Shown piece after piece: positions 1-8,593 of a stretch of DNA of 64,000 nucleotides. The stretch lies in assembly GCA_963695645.1 (NCBI GenBank), contig CAVOHC010000007.1:310001-374000 (forward strand), written 5' to 3'. A model generated the notes under the pieces. The model made no database searches. It was not told the origin of the DNA and saw only the letters and a list, made by a program, of their open reading frames with translations. The position numbers and the translations under genes are program-made. Position 1 is the stretch's first letter, and every line of letters starts with the position of its first letter. This stretch comes from DATBGO01 sp963695645 (GTDB lineage: Bacteria; Actinomycetota; Actinomycetes; Streptosporangiales; Streptosporangiaceae).

Positions 1-1113
1 GGGATGTGCCTGAAGTCGACGCCGTGGGCGTCCAGCCTGGGTGCGCCAGAGCCAGGATTGACGCTGGCCGACTTCCAGGCTGCCCAGGGAATTCCGCAGC
101 TCAGGGACGACGAGGTGGTGCCGCTCGAGCAATTCATCCGGTACGGCGAGTGGTTCGCAGGCGACCTGACGCCAGGGGTGGAGCCCAGCATGGTGCGCTG
201 GATCGAGCAGCGGGGCGGCGGGTTCCTTGTTCGCCTCGACACCGGCGAGGACATCGAGGCGGGATCAGTGGTGGTCGCGAACGGCCTCGCCGGGTTCGCT
301 CATGTGCCTGCCGAGCTCGCTGCCATCGCGCCGGACGGCCCGTCACCCGCTGGCCTGGTGTCGCATAGCTCGAACCATGACCAGCTGGCGGAATACGCCG
401 GGCGCGAGGTCGCGGTGCTCGGCGCTGGCCAGTCCGCGCTGGAAAGCGCCGCACTGCTGCATGAAGCGGGCGCCGGCGTTCAGCTGATCGCACGCGAACC
501 CGTCCGGTTCGGTGACGCGCCCGCCGATCCCGACCGGCCGGCGCACGCCCTGCGGCCGACGCCGCGGACGCCGCTCGGCCCGTCATGGGGGCTTTACCCG
601 TTCAGCTACCTGCCGGGCGCGTTCAGGTACCTGCCCGAGCGCACCAGGCTCAGCCTGGTGCGGAAGGTGCTCGGCCCGCTGGGCGCGTGGTGGCTGGCAG
701 ACCGCGTCACCGGCCAGTTCCCCGTGCACGAGGGATACCGGCTAGAGGAGGCGTACCAGGACGGCGACAAGGCGGCGCTGCGGCTGGTGGCCGAAGACGG
801 GTTCCGGTTCACGCTGCGGGCCGATCACGTTATCGCCGCCACGGGCTACCGGCCCGATGTCAGCAAGATCGGTTTCCTCAGCCCCGACCTGCGGGCGCGG
901 CTGCGGACGCCGAACGGCTGGCCGCGGCTGTCGGCCAATTTCGAATCCGATGTACCGGGCCTGTATGTGGTCAGCCTGGCCTCGGCCGCGACGTTCGGTC
1001 CGCTGATGCGGTTCGTCTGCGGGACGCCGTTCACCGCCCGGCAGGTTAGTGCCGCCATATCGGCCACGAGCCGGACGGCGAGCCTGCGTGGCCGGGTGCA
1101 ACAGCCCGCCTGA
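1..1113 (+). CDS. Flavin-dependent monooxygenase-like NAD(P)/FAD oxidoreductase, 5' end cut by window
   Basis: The reading frame is open to the window edge and the visible protein begins inside the fold, so the true start and the first FAD-binding GxGxxG lie upstream. The visible part has the second dinucleotide-binding loop, GAGQSA (about nt 421-438), for NADPH, and the ATGYRPD segment near nt 838-861 typical of flavin-containing monooxygenases and related hydroxylases. It would hydroxylate or oxidise an unknown small substrate using NADPH and O2. It is convergent with the methyltransferase gene downstream, separated by a small tandem repeat. Family is secure; substrate is unknown. Confidence 0.8.
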   Translation, partial: GMCLKSTPWASSLGAPEPGLTLADFQAAQGIPQLRDDEVVPLEQFIRYGEWFAGDLTPGVEPSMVRWIEQRGGGFLVRLDTGEDIEAGSVVVANGLAGFAHVPAELAAIAPDGPSPAGLVSHSSNHDQLAEYAGREVAVLGAGQSALESAALLHEAGAGVQLIAREPVRFGDAPADPDRPAHALRPTPRTPLGPSWGLYPFSYLPGAFRYLPERTRLSLVRKVLGPLGAWWLADRVTGQFPVHEGYRLEEAYQDGDKAALRLVAEDGFRFTLRADHVIAATGYRPDVSKIGFLSPDLRARLRTPNGWPRLSANFESDVPGLYVVSLASAATFGPLMRFVCGTPFTARQVSAAISATSRTASLRGRVQQPA

Positions 1114-1177
1114 CCTGGTTCTGCTGCGGCGGCGCCGGGCACGCCGCGTCCCGCCGCGCTGGGACGTGCGCCGCCTG

Positions 1178-1283
1178 CCGCCGCGCCATGGGGTCGCATC
1201 CCGCCGCGCCATGGGGTCGCATCCCGCCGCGCCCTGGGGTCGCATCCCGCCGCGCCATGGGGTCGCGTCCCGCCGCGCCCTGG
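1178..1283. repeat. 23-bp tandem repeat, about 4.5 copies
   Basis: Copies begin at 1178, 1201, 1224, 1247 and 1270 (partial). The core is CGCGCCATGGGGTCGCATC, with CATGG/CCTGG alternation and one GCATC to GCGTC change. It fills the gap between two convergent genes. There are no spacers, so it is not a CRISPR array. A slippage-generated minisatellite is the simplest reading. Confidence 0.85.
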
Positions 1284-1296
1284 CGTGTCGGCCCTC

Positions 1297-2109
1297 TTAT
1301 GTGCTCGGGACGTTGACCGCGACGCCGAACAATCCCTGCCGGTCCGCCGAGGGACAGACGATCGTCTCGTAATTCGGATGCCGCCGTGCGAAGGTCGCGA
1401 AACCTTCGTGCGTGCTGATGTCGTCCACCAGCATGACGCCACGCGGCGACATTGCCGATGCGGCCTGGTCCATCTCGAATACGGTGTTCTTCGCGGTATG
1501 CAGGCTGTCGTGGATAAACAGATCCACCTGGCCGACCTTGGTGACCAGCGCGGGCATCCGCTGGCTGCTGGAACCCTCGAGGTATGACCAGCGGGTCTTG
1601 CAGGAGTCTGTGACGGCCGCGCCGGTCTGCGCGTGCAGCTGGCGATCGAAGGGATGCGGCAGGTCGATGCTCCACAGATGGCCACGGTCGTTCTGCCGTA
1701 GTGCCTCAAGCACGATCCGGCTGGTGACGCCGCGTGCGACGCCGGTCTCGATGACCGTCTGGGGCCGGCTATGCAGCACCGAGCACCATGCTGCCCGGCC
1801 GAATGAATCGTCAGCATCGCTGTACCCGCCGTAGGTGTGGCGGCCATAGGCGAGTCCCTTGGCGGCCAGCAGCGCGCCGATCTCCGTTAGCAGATCGTCG
1901 AGCCGGCGCCGCTGCGGGCACGGCCACGCGGCGCCGAGCAGCGAATGCAGATGCTCGTCCCACGCTTCGTCGACTTCGTAACGAGGCTCGCTTTTCAGCT
2001 GCATCCGGACATGCCCGGGCAGCGCGCGGACGACTCCGATCGGGTCGACGGCAAAGGTGCGCAAGAGACCAGTGATCATGCGCTGGCGCGTCTGTCCCCC
2101 GGAAGCCAC
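1297..2109 (-). CDS. Class I SAM-dependent methyltransferase (Methyltransf_24-like)
   Basis: Protein of about 260-270 aa with a SAM-binding motif I of the form VIETGVARGVTS in the middle, followed by LWSIDLPHP (acidic motif II) and LFIHDSLHT and VMLVDDIST, matching Methyltransf_24 and rhamnosyl/cephalosporin-type O-methyltransferases. The first start is GTG at 2109. An ATG ten codons in (2079) is equally possible; neither has a clear ribosome site. It probably methylates a sugar or secondary metabolite hydroxyl, but no neighbouring pathway identifies the substrate. Confidence 0.75.
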   Translation of the reverse strand: MASGGQTRQRMITGLLRTFAVDPIGVVRALPGHVRMQLKSEPRYEVDEAWDEHLHSLLGAAWPCPQRRRLDDLLTEIGALLAAKGLAYGRHTYGGYSDADDSFGRAAWCSVLHSRPQTVIETGVARGVTSRIVLEALRQNDRGHLWSIDLPHPFDRQLHAQTGAAVTDSCKTRWSYLEGSSSQRMPALVTKVGQVDLFIHDSLHTAKNTVFEMDQAASAMSPRGVMLVDDISTHEGFATFARRHPNYETIVCPSADRQGLFGVAVNVPST

Positions 2110-2210
2110 ACCAGCAGCCTAACTCGCCGCCCAGTACGGACAGTCACCGGGAGGAACGCAGAGCAACCTGGCTGCCAGGCTGCCATGAGCGCGGGCCGGG
2201 TCCGTGCCCG

Positions 2211-3530
2211 CTAGGCGGCTGCCCAGTTACCAGGGTCGGCTGACCCGAGCGGCGCGGCCGCGGGCGCGGGCAGCGTTGCCGGATCGACGAAGGTACTGCC
2301 ATTCGGGCCGGCCTGCACGGCCAGGTGCGTCGCGCTGCCCTTCAGGTACTTGTGCCAGGTCAAGAACCATTCGGTCCAGCCGTTATCCCACTCGCCCGCG
2401 CGCGGGCTGCCGGTGATCGTCACCGGATCGCCTGGCACCGCTATCTGGTAGTACGCCTCGGCGTCGGCCGGCGCCATGTTGACGCAGCCATGGCTGACGT
2501 TGGTGAAGCCCTGCTCGCCGGTCGACCAGTAGGCGTCGTGCAGGTAGTCGCCAGTCCAGGTGAAGCGCACCGACCAGGGCACCTCGATCGAGTATCCCGG
2601 GCCCTTCATCAGCACCGGGTTGCCTTTCTCGATGGTCAGGTAGGTCCCGTTCGGCGTGTTGTCCCCTGGCCGCCCGGTGCTGATCGGCCAGCGGTGCAGC
2701 AGCTTCCCGTTCCGGTACAGCTTCATATAGTGCGTCGACGTGCTGGCTACCACGATCAGCGAGCTGCCGATATTGAACGATTGCGTGAGCGTGTGGGCGC
2801 CGTACACGCCGGGGGCCATCTCGACGCCGTTCAGGTGCCCGGTGAAGCTCACCTGGGTGTGGGTCGGCCAGTAGCTCTCCGGCCGGAAATCGAGTGCCTG
2901 GCTGCCGTCCCAGTACCAGGCGCCGGTCACCGGCTTAGACGTGCGGATCTGGAGGGATCTTTCGACCACCGCCTTGTTGACGACCGGGTGGCTGAAGGTG
3001 AGCATGATCGGCATGCCGACGCCGTAAGTCTGCTGGTAGCCCTCGAAGATCATGGTCTGGGCTGTCTGGGCAGGCGTAAACGTGCGGAACGAGCTGGTCT
3101 GGGTCAGCTTCTGGCCGGTCGGCCCGGTAGCCGCGGCGGTGACCGTGTAGCTCTGCGAGACCCCCAGGGCCCAGTTGCTGTGCCAGACAGTGCCAGCGGA
3201 GTTGAGCGAGCCGGTGACGGCGTCGCCTGCCGTTCGGACTGTCACGTTCGTGATCTTGCCGTGCGCTGCCGTGACGGTGATTCCCTGGTCAGTCCTGGCC
3301 TGTGTGCTGCCATTGGCGGGCGCGATGGACAGCTGGCCGCCAGCTGTCTGGCTAGCGCTCGAGGCGGCGGAGGTTCCGCCGGCCGCCCCCGAGCCGCCTG
3401 CCGCGCACGCGGTCAGGAGCAGGCCAGCCGTGGCGCAGCTGACCGCGAGCGCAAGCCGGCGACGACGGCGCGCCCGCGTGGTCACCTTCGCCTGCACGCT
3501 GGACATCCCGATGCGAATCTGACGGCTCAC
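2211..3530 (-). CDS. L,D-transpeptidase lipoprotein (YkuD domain with Ig-like domain)
   Basis: Cross-links peptidoglycan stems by 3-3 (mDap-mDap) bonds on the outer face of the membrane. The N-terminus has basic residues, a hydrophobic stretch and a lipobox LLTAC, so it is a lipoprotein. A Ser/Thr-rich linker and an Ig-like domain precede the YkuD domain, which carries the catalytic SHGCVNM motif (near nt 2475-2498). The frame extends to 3584, but a GTG at 3530 preceded by GAGGAG at seven bases is the best start, giving 439 aa. It resembles mycobacterial Ldt enzymes in layout. Two lipoprotein acyltransferase genes lie just upstream on the same strand. Confidence 0.9.
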   Translation of the reverse strand: MSRQIRIGMSSVQAKVTTRARRRRRLALAVSCATAGLLLTACAAGGSGAAGGTSAASSASQTAGGQLSIAPANGSTQARTDQGITVTAAHGKITNVTVRTAGDAVTGSLNSAGTVWHSNWALGVSQSYTVTAAATGPTGQKLTQTSSFRTFTPAQTAQTMIFEGYQQTYGVGMPIMLTFSHPVVNKAVVERSLQIRTSKPVTGAWYWDGSQALDFRPESYWPTHTQVSFTGHLNGVEMAPGVYGAHTLTQSFNIGSSLIVVASTSTHYMKLYRNGKLLHRWPISTGRPGDNTPNGTYLTIEKGNPVLMKGPGYSIEVPWSVRFTWTGDYLHDAYWSTGEQGFTNVSHGCVNMAPADAEAYYQIAVPGDPVTITGSPRAGEWDNGWTEWFLTWHKYLKGSATHLAVQAGPNGSTFVDPATLPAPAAAPLGSADPGNWAAA

Positions 3531-3626
3531 CCGTTGTCTCCTCGAATAACCAGCCTCGGCAGTCCGCGCGCGGCGGCCGGGCACGGCGCTGTCGTCATTC
3601 CCAGACCGGGTAACGGCAGTCGCCGG

Positions 3627-5318
3627 TTATGAAGTTCCGGCTGCAGAGCCAGACCGGTGGCGCTGGCTGCGGTCCCACACTATGCGGGCCCGGTCACGGC
3701 GACGAATCCGAAGCCGGCCCGCTCGGCCGGTGCGGATCACGGCGATGGCCGCCGCGAGGGCAACGATTCCCAGTGCGCTCCAGGGGACGTAATCGCCCAG
3801 CTGGTCATAGAGTGTCCGGGCCGAGGCAGGTGGAAGGCCGAGCCGTACGTAGGTCACTCCGTTGAACGACCCGCCCGCCCACGCCAGCAGCCTGCCGCGC
3901 GCGTCGAACGCAGCGGAATCACCAGTCAGGGCGGCCTGGACCACCGGGCGCCCGGTCTCGGCGGCGCGCACTGCGCCCAGCGCCGCGTGCTGCGCCAGGG
4001 CCCATTCCCAGCTTGCCTGCCAGGTAGAGTCCGAGGTCTGGTAGATGACCAGCTGGGCCCCGTGATCCGCGTCCACCCGCGACATGTCAGGGAACGCGGA
4101 CTCAAAGCAGATGAGAACGCCCACCGTCAGCGGCCCCCCGCGGGCCGGCGATACCCGCAGGACGTGGGCTCCAGTACCGGGGATCATGTTCTGCGGCGCC
4201 GCTTTGCTGATCTTGGCGAGCCAGCCGAGCTGCTGCCGGAACGGGATGTACTCGCCGAACGGCACCAGCCTGGTCTTGACGTACCTGCCGTCGATGCCGT
4301 TGCTGCCGACGAGCACCGCCACCTTCGATTTCGCCCCGTTCCTGCCGATCGAGTCCTGATTCAGCAGGATCTGCGCGCCGTCCGCCGCCGCGAGCCTGCG
4401 GATCTGGCCGAGTAGCGCGGCATCCGTGTCCAGGTTGTAGGCGACGCTGCTCTCGCCCCACACGATGAGGTCGGCATCGTGGCCGTGCAGGCCAGTGGTG
4501 AGCCGCCGGCTGGCATCGACGCGGAGCGCCGGATTGCCCACCACCCCGGGCTGGACCAGCGCGATCCTGAACTCCCGCACCGTTGGCGGTGGCGGCGTCA
4601 GCATGAACGCGACCGGGCCAGCTCCGATGGCGACCAGGGCGGCTGCGGCCCCCACCAGCCGCACCCGGATGCGGCGGGCAACGCAGCAGATCAGGATCCC
4701 GGTATTGGCTGCTACTAGCGCGAAGCTGACCAGCCAGACACCGCCGACAGCAGCGAGGGCCAGGACGGCCGGATGCTGCCACTGGCTCGTGCCGTAGACC
4801 GCCCACGGGCCGCCGAAACCCTGCCAGGACCTGACCCAGTCCACCGCCACCCAGCAGCTCGGTATGACCACGAGGGCGGCGACCGCCCGCCAAGCGCTGA
4901 CCGGCGGGCGCAGCAGCCCCCAGGTCGCCGCGCCCACGCTGGCCCACAGCGCGCCGAGCACGGCGACGACAAGCAGCAACCCGGGGCCCAGATTCGGTAG
5001 CAGCCAGTAGAGCGCGGCGAGCAGGAAACCTGCGCCGAACCACCAGCCACGGACTGCGGCCGCCCGCTGCGTTGGTGCCGCATGCATCAGCAGCAGCCCG
5101 GGCACTAGCCCGAACCAGGCGATGAACTCCAGGTTCGGGGCCGGGAAGGCAAGCACCGGCAGCGCGCCTGAGATCAGCGCGGCATAGTGAACTGGCTGAG
5201 CGAAGCCGCGCCAGAATGCCACGTACCCATTGTGCGGCCAGGGCCGAGTGCTGGTGGCGGTGGCGGTTGCTAGCAGGGCCGGCCTGGCGGGTGGCGGGGT
5301 GCTGGCGTGGCCGGGCAC
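3627..5318 (-). CDS. lnt: Apolipoprotein N-acyltransferase, first copy
   Basis: Adds the third acyl chain to the N-terminal cysteine of lipoproteins in the membrane. About 563 aa with several N-terminal membrane helices and a C-terminal nitrilase-like domain. The catalytic triad is visible: Glu in VIWGESS-like sequence (about residue 287), Lys in YVKTRLVPFGEY (about 347) and Cys in VLICFESAF (about 402). A final hydrophobic helix and a basic tail follow. It starts 15 bp after the end of a second lnt-like gene, so the two are probably co-transcribed. GTG start; no strong ribosome site. Confidence 0.9.
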   Translation of the reverse strand: MPGHASTPPPARPALLATATATSTRPWPHNGYVAFWRGFAQPVHYAALISGALPVLAFPAPNLEFIAWFGLVPGLLLMHAAPTQRAAAVRGWWFGAGFLLAALYWLLPNLGPGLLLVVAVLGALWASVGAATWGLLRPPVSAWRAVAALVVIPSCWVAVDWVRSWQGFGGPWAVYGTSQWQHPAVLALAAVGGVWLVSFALVAANTGILICCVARRIRVRLVGAAAALVAIGAGPVAFMLTPPPPTVREFRIALVQPGVVGNPALRVDASRRLTTGLHGHDADLIVWGESSVAYNLDTDAALLGQIRRLAAADGAQILLNQDSIGRNGAKSKVAVLVGSNGIDGRYVKTRLVPFGEYIPFRQQLGWLAKISKAAPQNMIPGTGAHVLRVSPARGGPLTVGVLICFESAFPDMSRVDADHGAQLVIYQTSDSTWQASWEWALAQHAALGAVRAAETGRPVVQAALTGDSAAFDARGRLLAWAGGSFNGVTYVRLGLPPASARTLYDQLGDYVPWSALGIVALAAAIAVIRTGRAGRLRIRRRDRARIVWDRSQRHRSGSAAGTS

Positions 5319-5333
5319 CGGGCGGCGGGGCTG

Positions 5334-7205
5334 CTACGGCCGGGAGTGCCGGCGCCTGGCGGCGATCCCGCCGCCCAGCACCAAGGCCAGCGCGGCGAGG
5401 GTCAGGCCGCTGATCACGATCTCGGGCCAGCCACCGAGGCGATCGGCCAGCGTACGATCGCTCCGCAGCGGCACCCGCGCATCGAGCACGGCCCGCTGCC
5501 AGGTGCGGCTGTGCGCGAGCAACGAGCCGTCCGGAGCGATCACCGCGCTCTCACCGGTGGTGGACGTCACCACCACGGCCCGGTCGTACTCTATGGCGCG
5601 GATCCGCGCCATAGCGAGCTGCTGCAGGGTCTCGCCCAGCTGGCCGTCCAGCTCGAAGTCCGCGTCGTTGGTCTGCACGGCCAGCAGGTTGGCGCCAGCC
5701 GTTACCTCGGAGGAGACCAGGCTGTCGAAGCCGACCTCGTAGCAGATCACGTCGCCGAGCCTGATCTTGCCGATCCGGAAGACGACCGCGCCGTGGCCGG
5801 CGGTGAAGTTGACCGGCTGCAGCGATGGCAGTGAGGTGAACTTGTCCAGCAGGCCGCGGAACGGGATGACCTCCCCGAACGGGACGAGCTGGCGCTTGAC
5901 GTAGATCGCGACCGGACCACGCCCCGGCAGCCACAGCTGGCCGACGTTGCGCAACGGATGCTGCAGCACCGCGCCGACGAGCACTGGCCTGCTGATCGCG
6001 TTGACCGCGGTGGCGATCGTAGCGTACGTGACAGGGTCCAGGTCCGGGTCGATGTCCGTGGAGTTCTCCGGCCAGATCACCACATCGGGCCTCGCTCGCA
6101 AGCCTGCCCTGACCTGCGCGGCGAGGGAAGCCGTGGCAGCAGCGTGGTTCTGGGTCACGGTCGTCTCCTGCAACTGCTTCTGCAGCGTCCCGGTATGCGG
6201 GACGTTGCCCTGCACAGCGGCCACCTCGGCGGTTGGCGCGCCTGCTCCGCCCTGGTCGACCGGCAATGCCCGGCCAGCCAGGGCAACGCCCGCCGCTACG
6301 ACGAAGGCGGCGGCGGGAATGAGCCGCCCGTGCCGCGGCGTAGGTCGCTGACTAAGCACCAGGCCCGGCTTTGCGCGCGCCAGGCCTGACCTCGTGCCGG
6401 GTACCTGGTGAGCTGGCCAGGCGATGAATGGCCGGGCAAGGAGCAGCCAGGCGAGTGCCGCGCCGGTCAGCGCCACCAGGAAGGTCAGTAGCGCCGGGCC
6501 GCCTATCGCCACCCACCGGGCGGTCGGCGCCTGCGCCTGGCTCATGGCGAGCCTGCCCCAGGGAAACGCCCACGGCCACCGGTCACGGACGGCCTCGGCG
6601 GCGACCCACCAACCAGCGACCGCCACCGGCCAGGCCCGCAGTCGCAGCAGCAGCCGCTGGCCCACCGCGAGCACCGCGAAGACGATCGCCTCCGCGATGG
6701 CCAGCGCTGCCCACGCGTACCAGGCGACGTTGACCAGCCAGGAGAGCAGCGGCACGAAGAAAGCGAGGCCGAACACCAGGCCGACCATCGCAGCACCGCG
6801 CAGGCTCCTGCGCCAGAGCGCGACGGCCAGCAGGGCGGGCCCGGCGGCGGCGAACGGCCATGCCCCCACTGGCGGGAAGGCCGCGGCCAGGGCCAGGCCG
6901 CCGACCGCCGCGAGCAGAAGGGCTACCCGGGCCCGGACGCCACCGGAGTCGGCCGGTCCGGAACCGGGCCCGGTCGAATGGCCGCCCGTCGCTGGCCGGC
7001 TGGGAGCGGCGTGGTCGGCTGCGGCGGGGCGGGCCGGGTCCGGGTGGTCGGCTCCGGCGGGGCGGGGCGGCCCGGACTCGGCTGCGGCGGGGCGGGCCGG
7101 GTCCGGGTGGTCGGCTGCGGCCGGCCGCGGCGTAGTGGCCTGCCCGGCGTCGATGCCGGGCCCGGCGGATCCGCTCGCCTCGCCGCTCGTGCCGCTGCGC
7201 CGCAC
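5334..7205 (-). CDS. lnt: Apolipoprotein N-acyltransferase, second copy with Pro/Ala-rich N-terminus
   Basis: A divergent paralogue of the following lnt gene. The nitrilase domain keeps the triad: Glu in VIWPENSTD (about residue 378), Lys in YVKRQLVPFGE (about 436) and Cys in VICYEVGF (about 487), so it should be active. The N-terminus differs: about 80 residues rich in Pro, Ala, Asp and His, built from a 21-residue repeat, precede the first membrane helix. The frame opens at a TTG (7217), but GTG at 7205 preceded by GGAGG is the better start (623 aa). Two Lnt enzymes with different tails may divide lipoprotein substrates. Confidence 0.88.
   Translation of the reverse strand: MRRSGTSGEASGSAGPGIDAGQATTPRPAAADHPDPARPAAAESGPPRPAGADHPDPARPAAADHAAPSRPATGGHSTGPGSGPADSGGVRARVALLLAAVGGLALAAAFPPVGAWPFAAAGPALLAVALWRRSLRGAAMVGLVFGLAFFVPLLSWLVNVAWYAWAALAIAEAIVFAVLAVGQRLLLRLRAWPVAVAGWWVAAEAVRDRWPWAFPWGRLAMSQAQAPTARWVAIGGPALLTFLVALTGAALAWLLLARPFIAWPAHQVPGTRSGLARAKPGLVLSQRPTPRHGRLIPAAAFVVAAGVALAGRALPVDQGGAGAPTAEVAAVQGNVPHTGTLQKQLQETTVTQNHAAATASLAAQVRAGLRARPDVVIWPENSTDIDPDLDPVTYATIATAVNAISRPVLVGAVLQHPLRNVGQLWLPGRGPVAIYVKRQLVPFGEVIPFRGLLDKFTSLPSLQPVNFTAGHGAVVFRIGKIRLGDVICYEVGFDSLVSSEVTAGANLLAVQTNDADFELDGQLGETLQQLAMARIRAIEYDRAVVVTSTTGESAVIAPDGSLLAHSRTWQRAVLDARVPLRSDRTLADRLGGWPEIVISGLTLAALALVLGGGIAARRRHSRP
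7015..7140. repeat. 63-bp in-frame repeat inside the second lnt gene
   Basis: The sequence beginning TCGGCTGCGGCGGGGCGGG occurs at 7015 and again at 7078, 63 bp apart, giving a 21-residue periodicity in the low-complexity N-terminus of the protein. A multiple of three keeps the frame, consistent with expansion by slippage in a tolerant linker. Confidence 0.75.
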
Positions 7206-7600
7206 TGGTCCTCCCAACTGCTACCGAAAGCCTGCTGCCGAAAAGTCCTGATCATGCGAGCGTAGCCGGGGCCAGGATCACGACAACAGAAGCGACGGCA
7301 CAACGGTGCTGAGGTTTCGGCAGCGTGGCGCCCGGCACGCCAAGGATGTCCGGGCTCAGGCTCATGGCGCCATTGACATCCGCGTTTCGCGCTCGCACGG
7401 CCGGCGGCGTGCGAGCCGGCCCGTGCCCGCCGCGGCGGTGCCTCAGCAGGTGGTACATAGACCGCTGCATAGGGCCCGGGCCAGGCCAGTTGCGATGGTT
7501 TCGTGAGATTGCAGCTATCTAACGTGATAATCTCGTCACTGTTTGTGGAGCACTCATCGGGCGAATACCCCCTTTAAGGAACAATAACGAGGTCCGGGCC
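7206..7600. other. Gene-free stretch between divergent genes
   Basis: Nothing here looks coding. The A+T-richer end (7495-7600) probably holds the promoter of the downstream gene. It includes a weak inverted repeat (GAGATT at 7505-7510 with AATCTC at 7529-7534). No convincing -35/-10 pair was found. Confidence 0.4.
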
Positions 7601-8335
7601 GTGATCAAGATCCGATACTCAGACCTGCCGGCCGGGTTGCATGTCCGGACTGCTGTCCAGGGACGGCATACGATTCTCTACTTGCTTCCCGGGCTGACCG
7701 CCGCGCAGCGGCGGGCCGCACTGCACCGCGCCCGGAGCAACGCAAGGGTGGGACACGGTCCCCGGTTGCCGACGGCGGGTATTGCCTTCGCCCGGTCCGC
7801 GGACCGGATCCGGACGACGGCCAGGAACAGTCTTGCGGCCGTGCGTGTCCATCCAGCATTGTTGGTGCCCGCCATGATCGTCGTCGTCTCCGTGGCTGTC
7901 GCCAATGTGCTCCTCGCGACTGTCTCGATCCAGTTACGCCCGCCGGAGACTGCCGGGGCCGCCGGCCAGATCGGCGTTCCGTTCGGAACGGCACACGGAA
8001 ACTCACTGTCCGGCATTCCGGCTCGCGGCAGCCAGCCCGCGACCCTGGCGTCCCCGGGCCGGTCGGCTGCCGCAGGCTCGGGCGGTGTGGGACCGAAGCG
8101 CGGCAGCGGGCTGCACCCGGGGCCGAGTTCCCGTCCCCAACCGTCTCCATCCTCATCGGCATCGCCCGCACCGACCGCGCCAGGCCCGTCACCCGGCCCT
8201 TCGCCCGCTCCTTCGCCCGCTCCTTCACCAGGTACTTCACCTGGCCCCGCGCCGTCGCCGTCACCATCCGCGGCACCGACCCGCAGGGGGTTGTGCGAGG
8301 ATGCGGGCCCACTCGGCGTGTGCCTCAAGGGCTAG
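7601..8335 (+). CDS. Single-pass membrane protein with Pro/Ser-rich exterior tail, unknown function
   Basis: Not recognised as a named family. The 244-aa product has a cytoplasmic N-terminal segment of about 85 residues (contains YLLPGLTAAQRRAAL), one membrane helix at about residues 86-110, then a long Pro/Ser/Ala/Gly tail made of PSP/APS repeats, and ends with two cysteines twelve residues apart in the last segment. Start is GTG, preceded by GAGGTCC. The tail looks like a wall-spanning linker. Function unknown; an envelope role is only inference. Confidence 0.6.
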   Translation: MIKIRYSDLPAGLHVRTAVQGRHTILYLLPGLTAAQRRAALHRARSNARVGHGPRLPTAGIAFARSADRIRTTARNSLAAVRVHPALLVPAMIVVVSVAVANVLLATVSIQLRPPETAGAAGQIGVPFGTAHGNSLSGIPARGSQPATLASPGRSAAAGSGGVGPKRGSGLHPGPSSRPQPSPSSSASPAPTAPGPSPGPSPAPSPAPSPGTSPGPAPSPSPSAAPTRRGLCEDAGPLGVCLKG

Positions 8336-8343
8336 CCAACCCG

Positions 8344-8397
8344 GCTGCGCCCGCGCCCCGCGCCCGCGCCCCGCGCCCGCGCCCGCGCCCGCGCGTG
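8344..8397. repeat. Simple-sequence tract of CCCGCG units
   Basis: A run of imperfect GCGCCC / CGCGCCC units directly after the preceding gene. Low-complexity DNA; it could form stable secondary structure behind the stop codon, but no T-tract follows. Confidence 0.7.
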
Positions 8398-8593
8398 CCG
8401 TCCTGCTGCGGGATTACGACGGTGACATCTGGCCGCGGTCCCGCAGTGCACTACCGGGAAGCGGCGCTGCGCATCGACTCAGGCCCGGCCGGCCTCCCGC
8501 GGCCAGTTGCCGTGGCCAAGGCACGGCGGAATATTCGCCGTTCCTGACAGGTCACACTGATGTGGCATCGCGCCTGCTGGAAGGAGACCAACG

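Noticed and set aside
846..1847. 333-aa minus-strand open frame across the 23-bp repeats
   Set aside because: It runs antisense to the flavoprotein and out of frame with the methyltransferase; its sequence is low-complexity and repeat-derived.
2325..3632. 435-aa plus-strand open frame
   Set aside because: Shadow of the L,D-transpeptidase gene on the minus strand; composition is Arg/Ala/Gly-rich with no family features.
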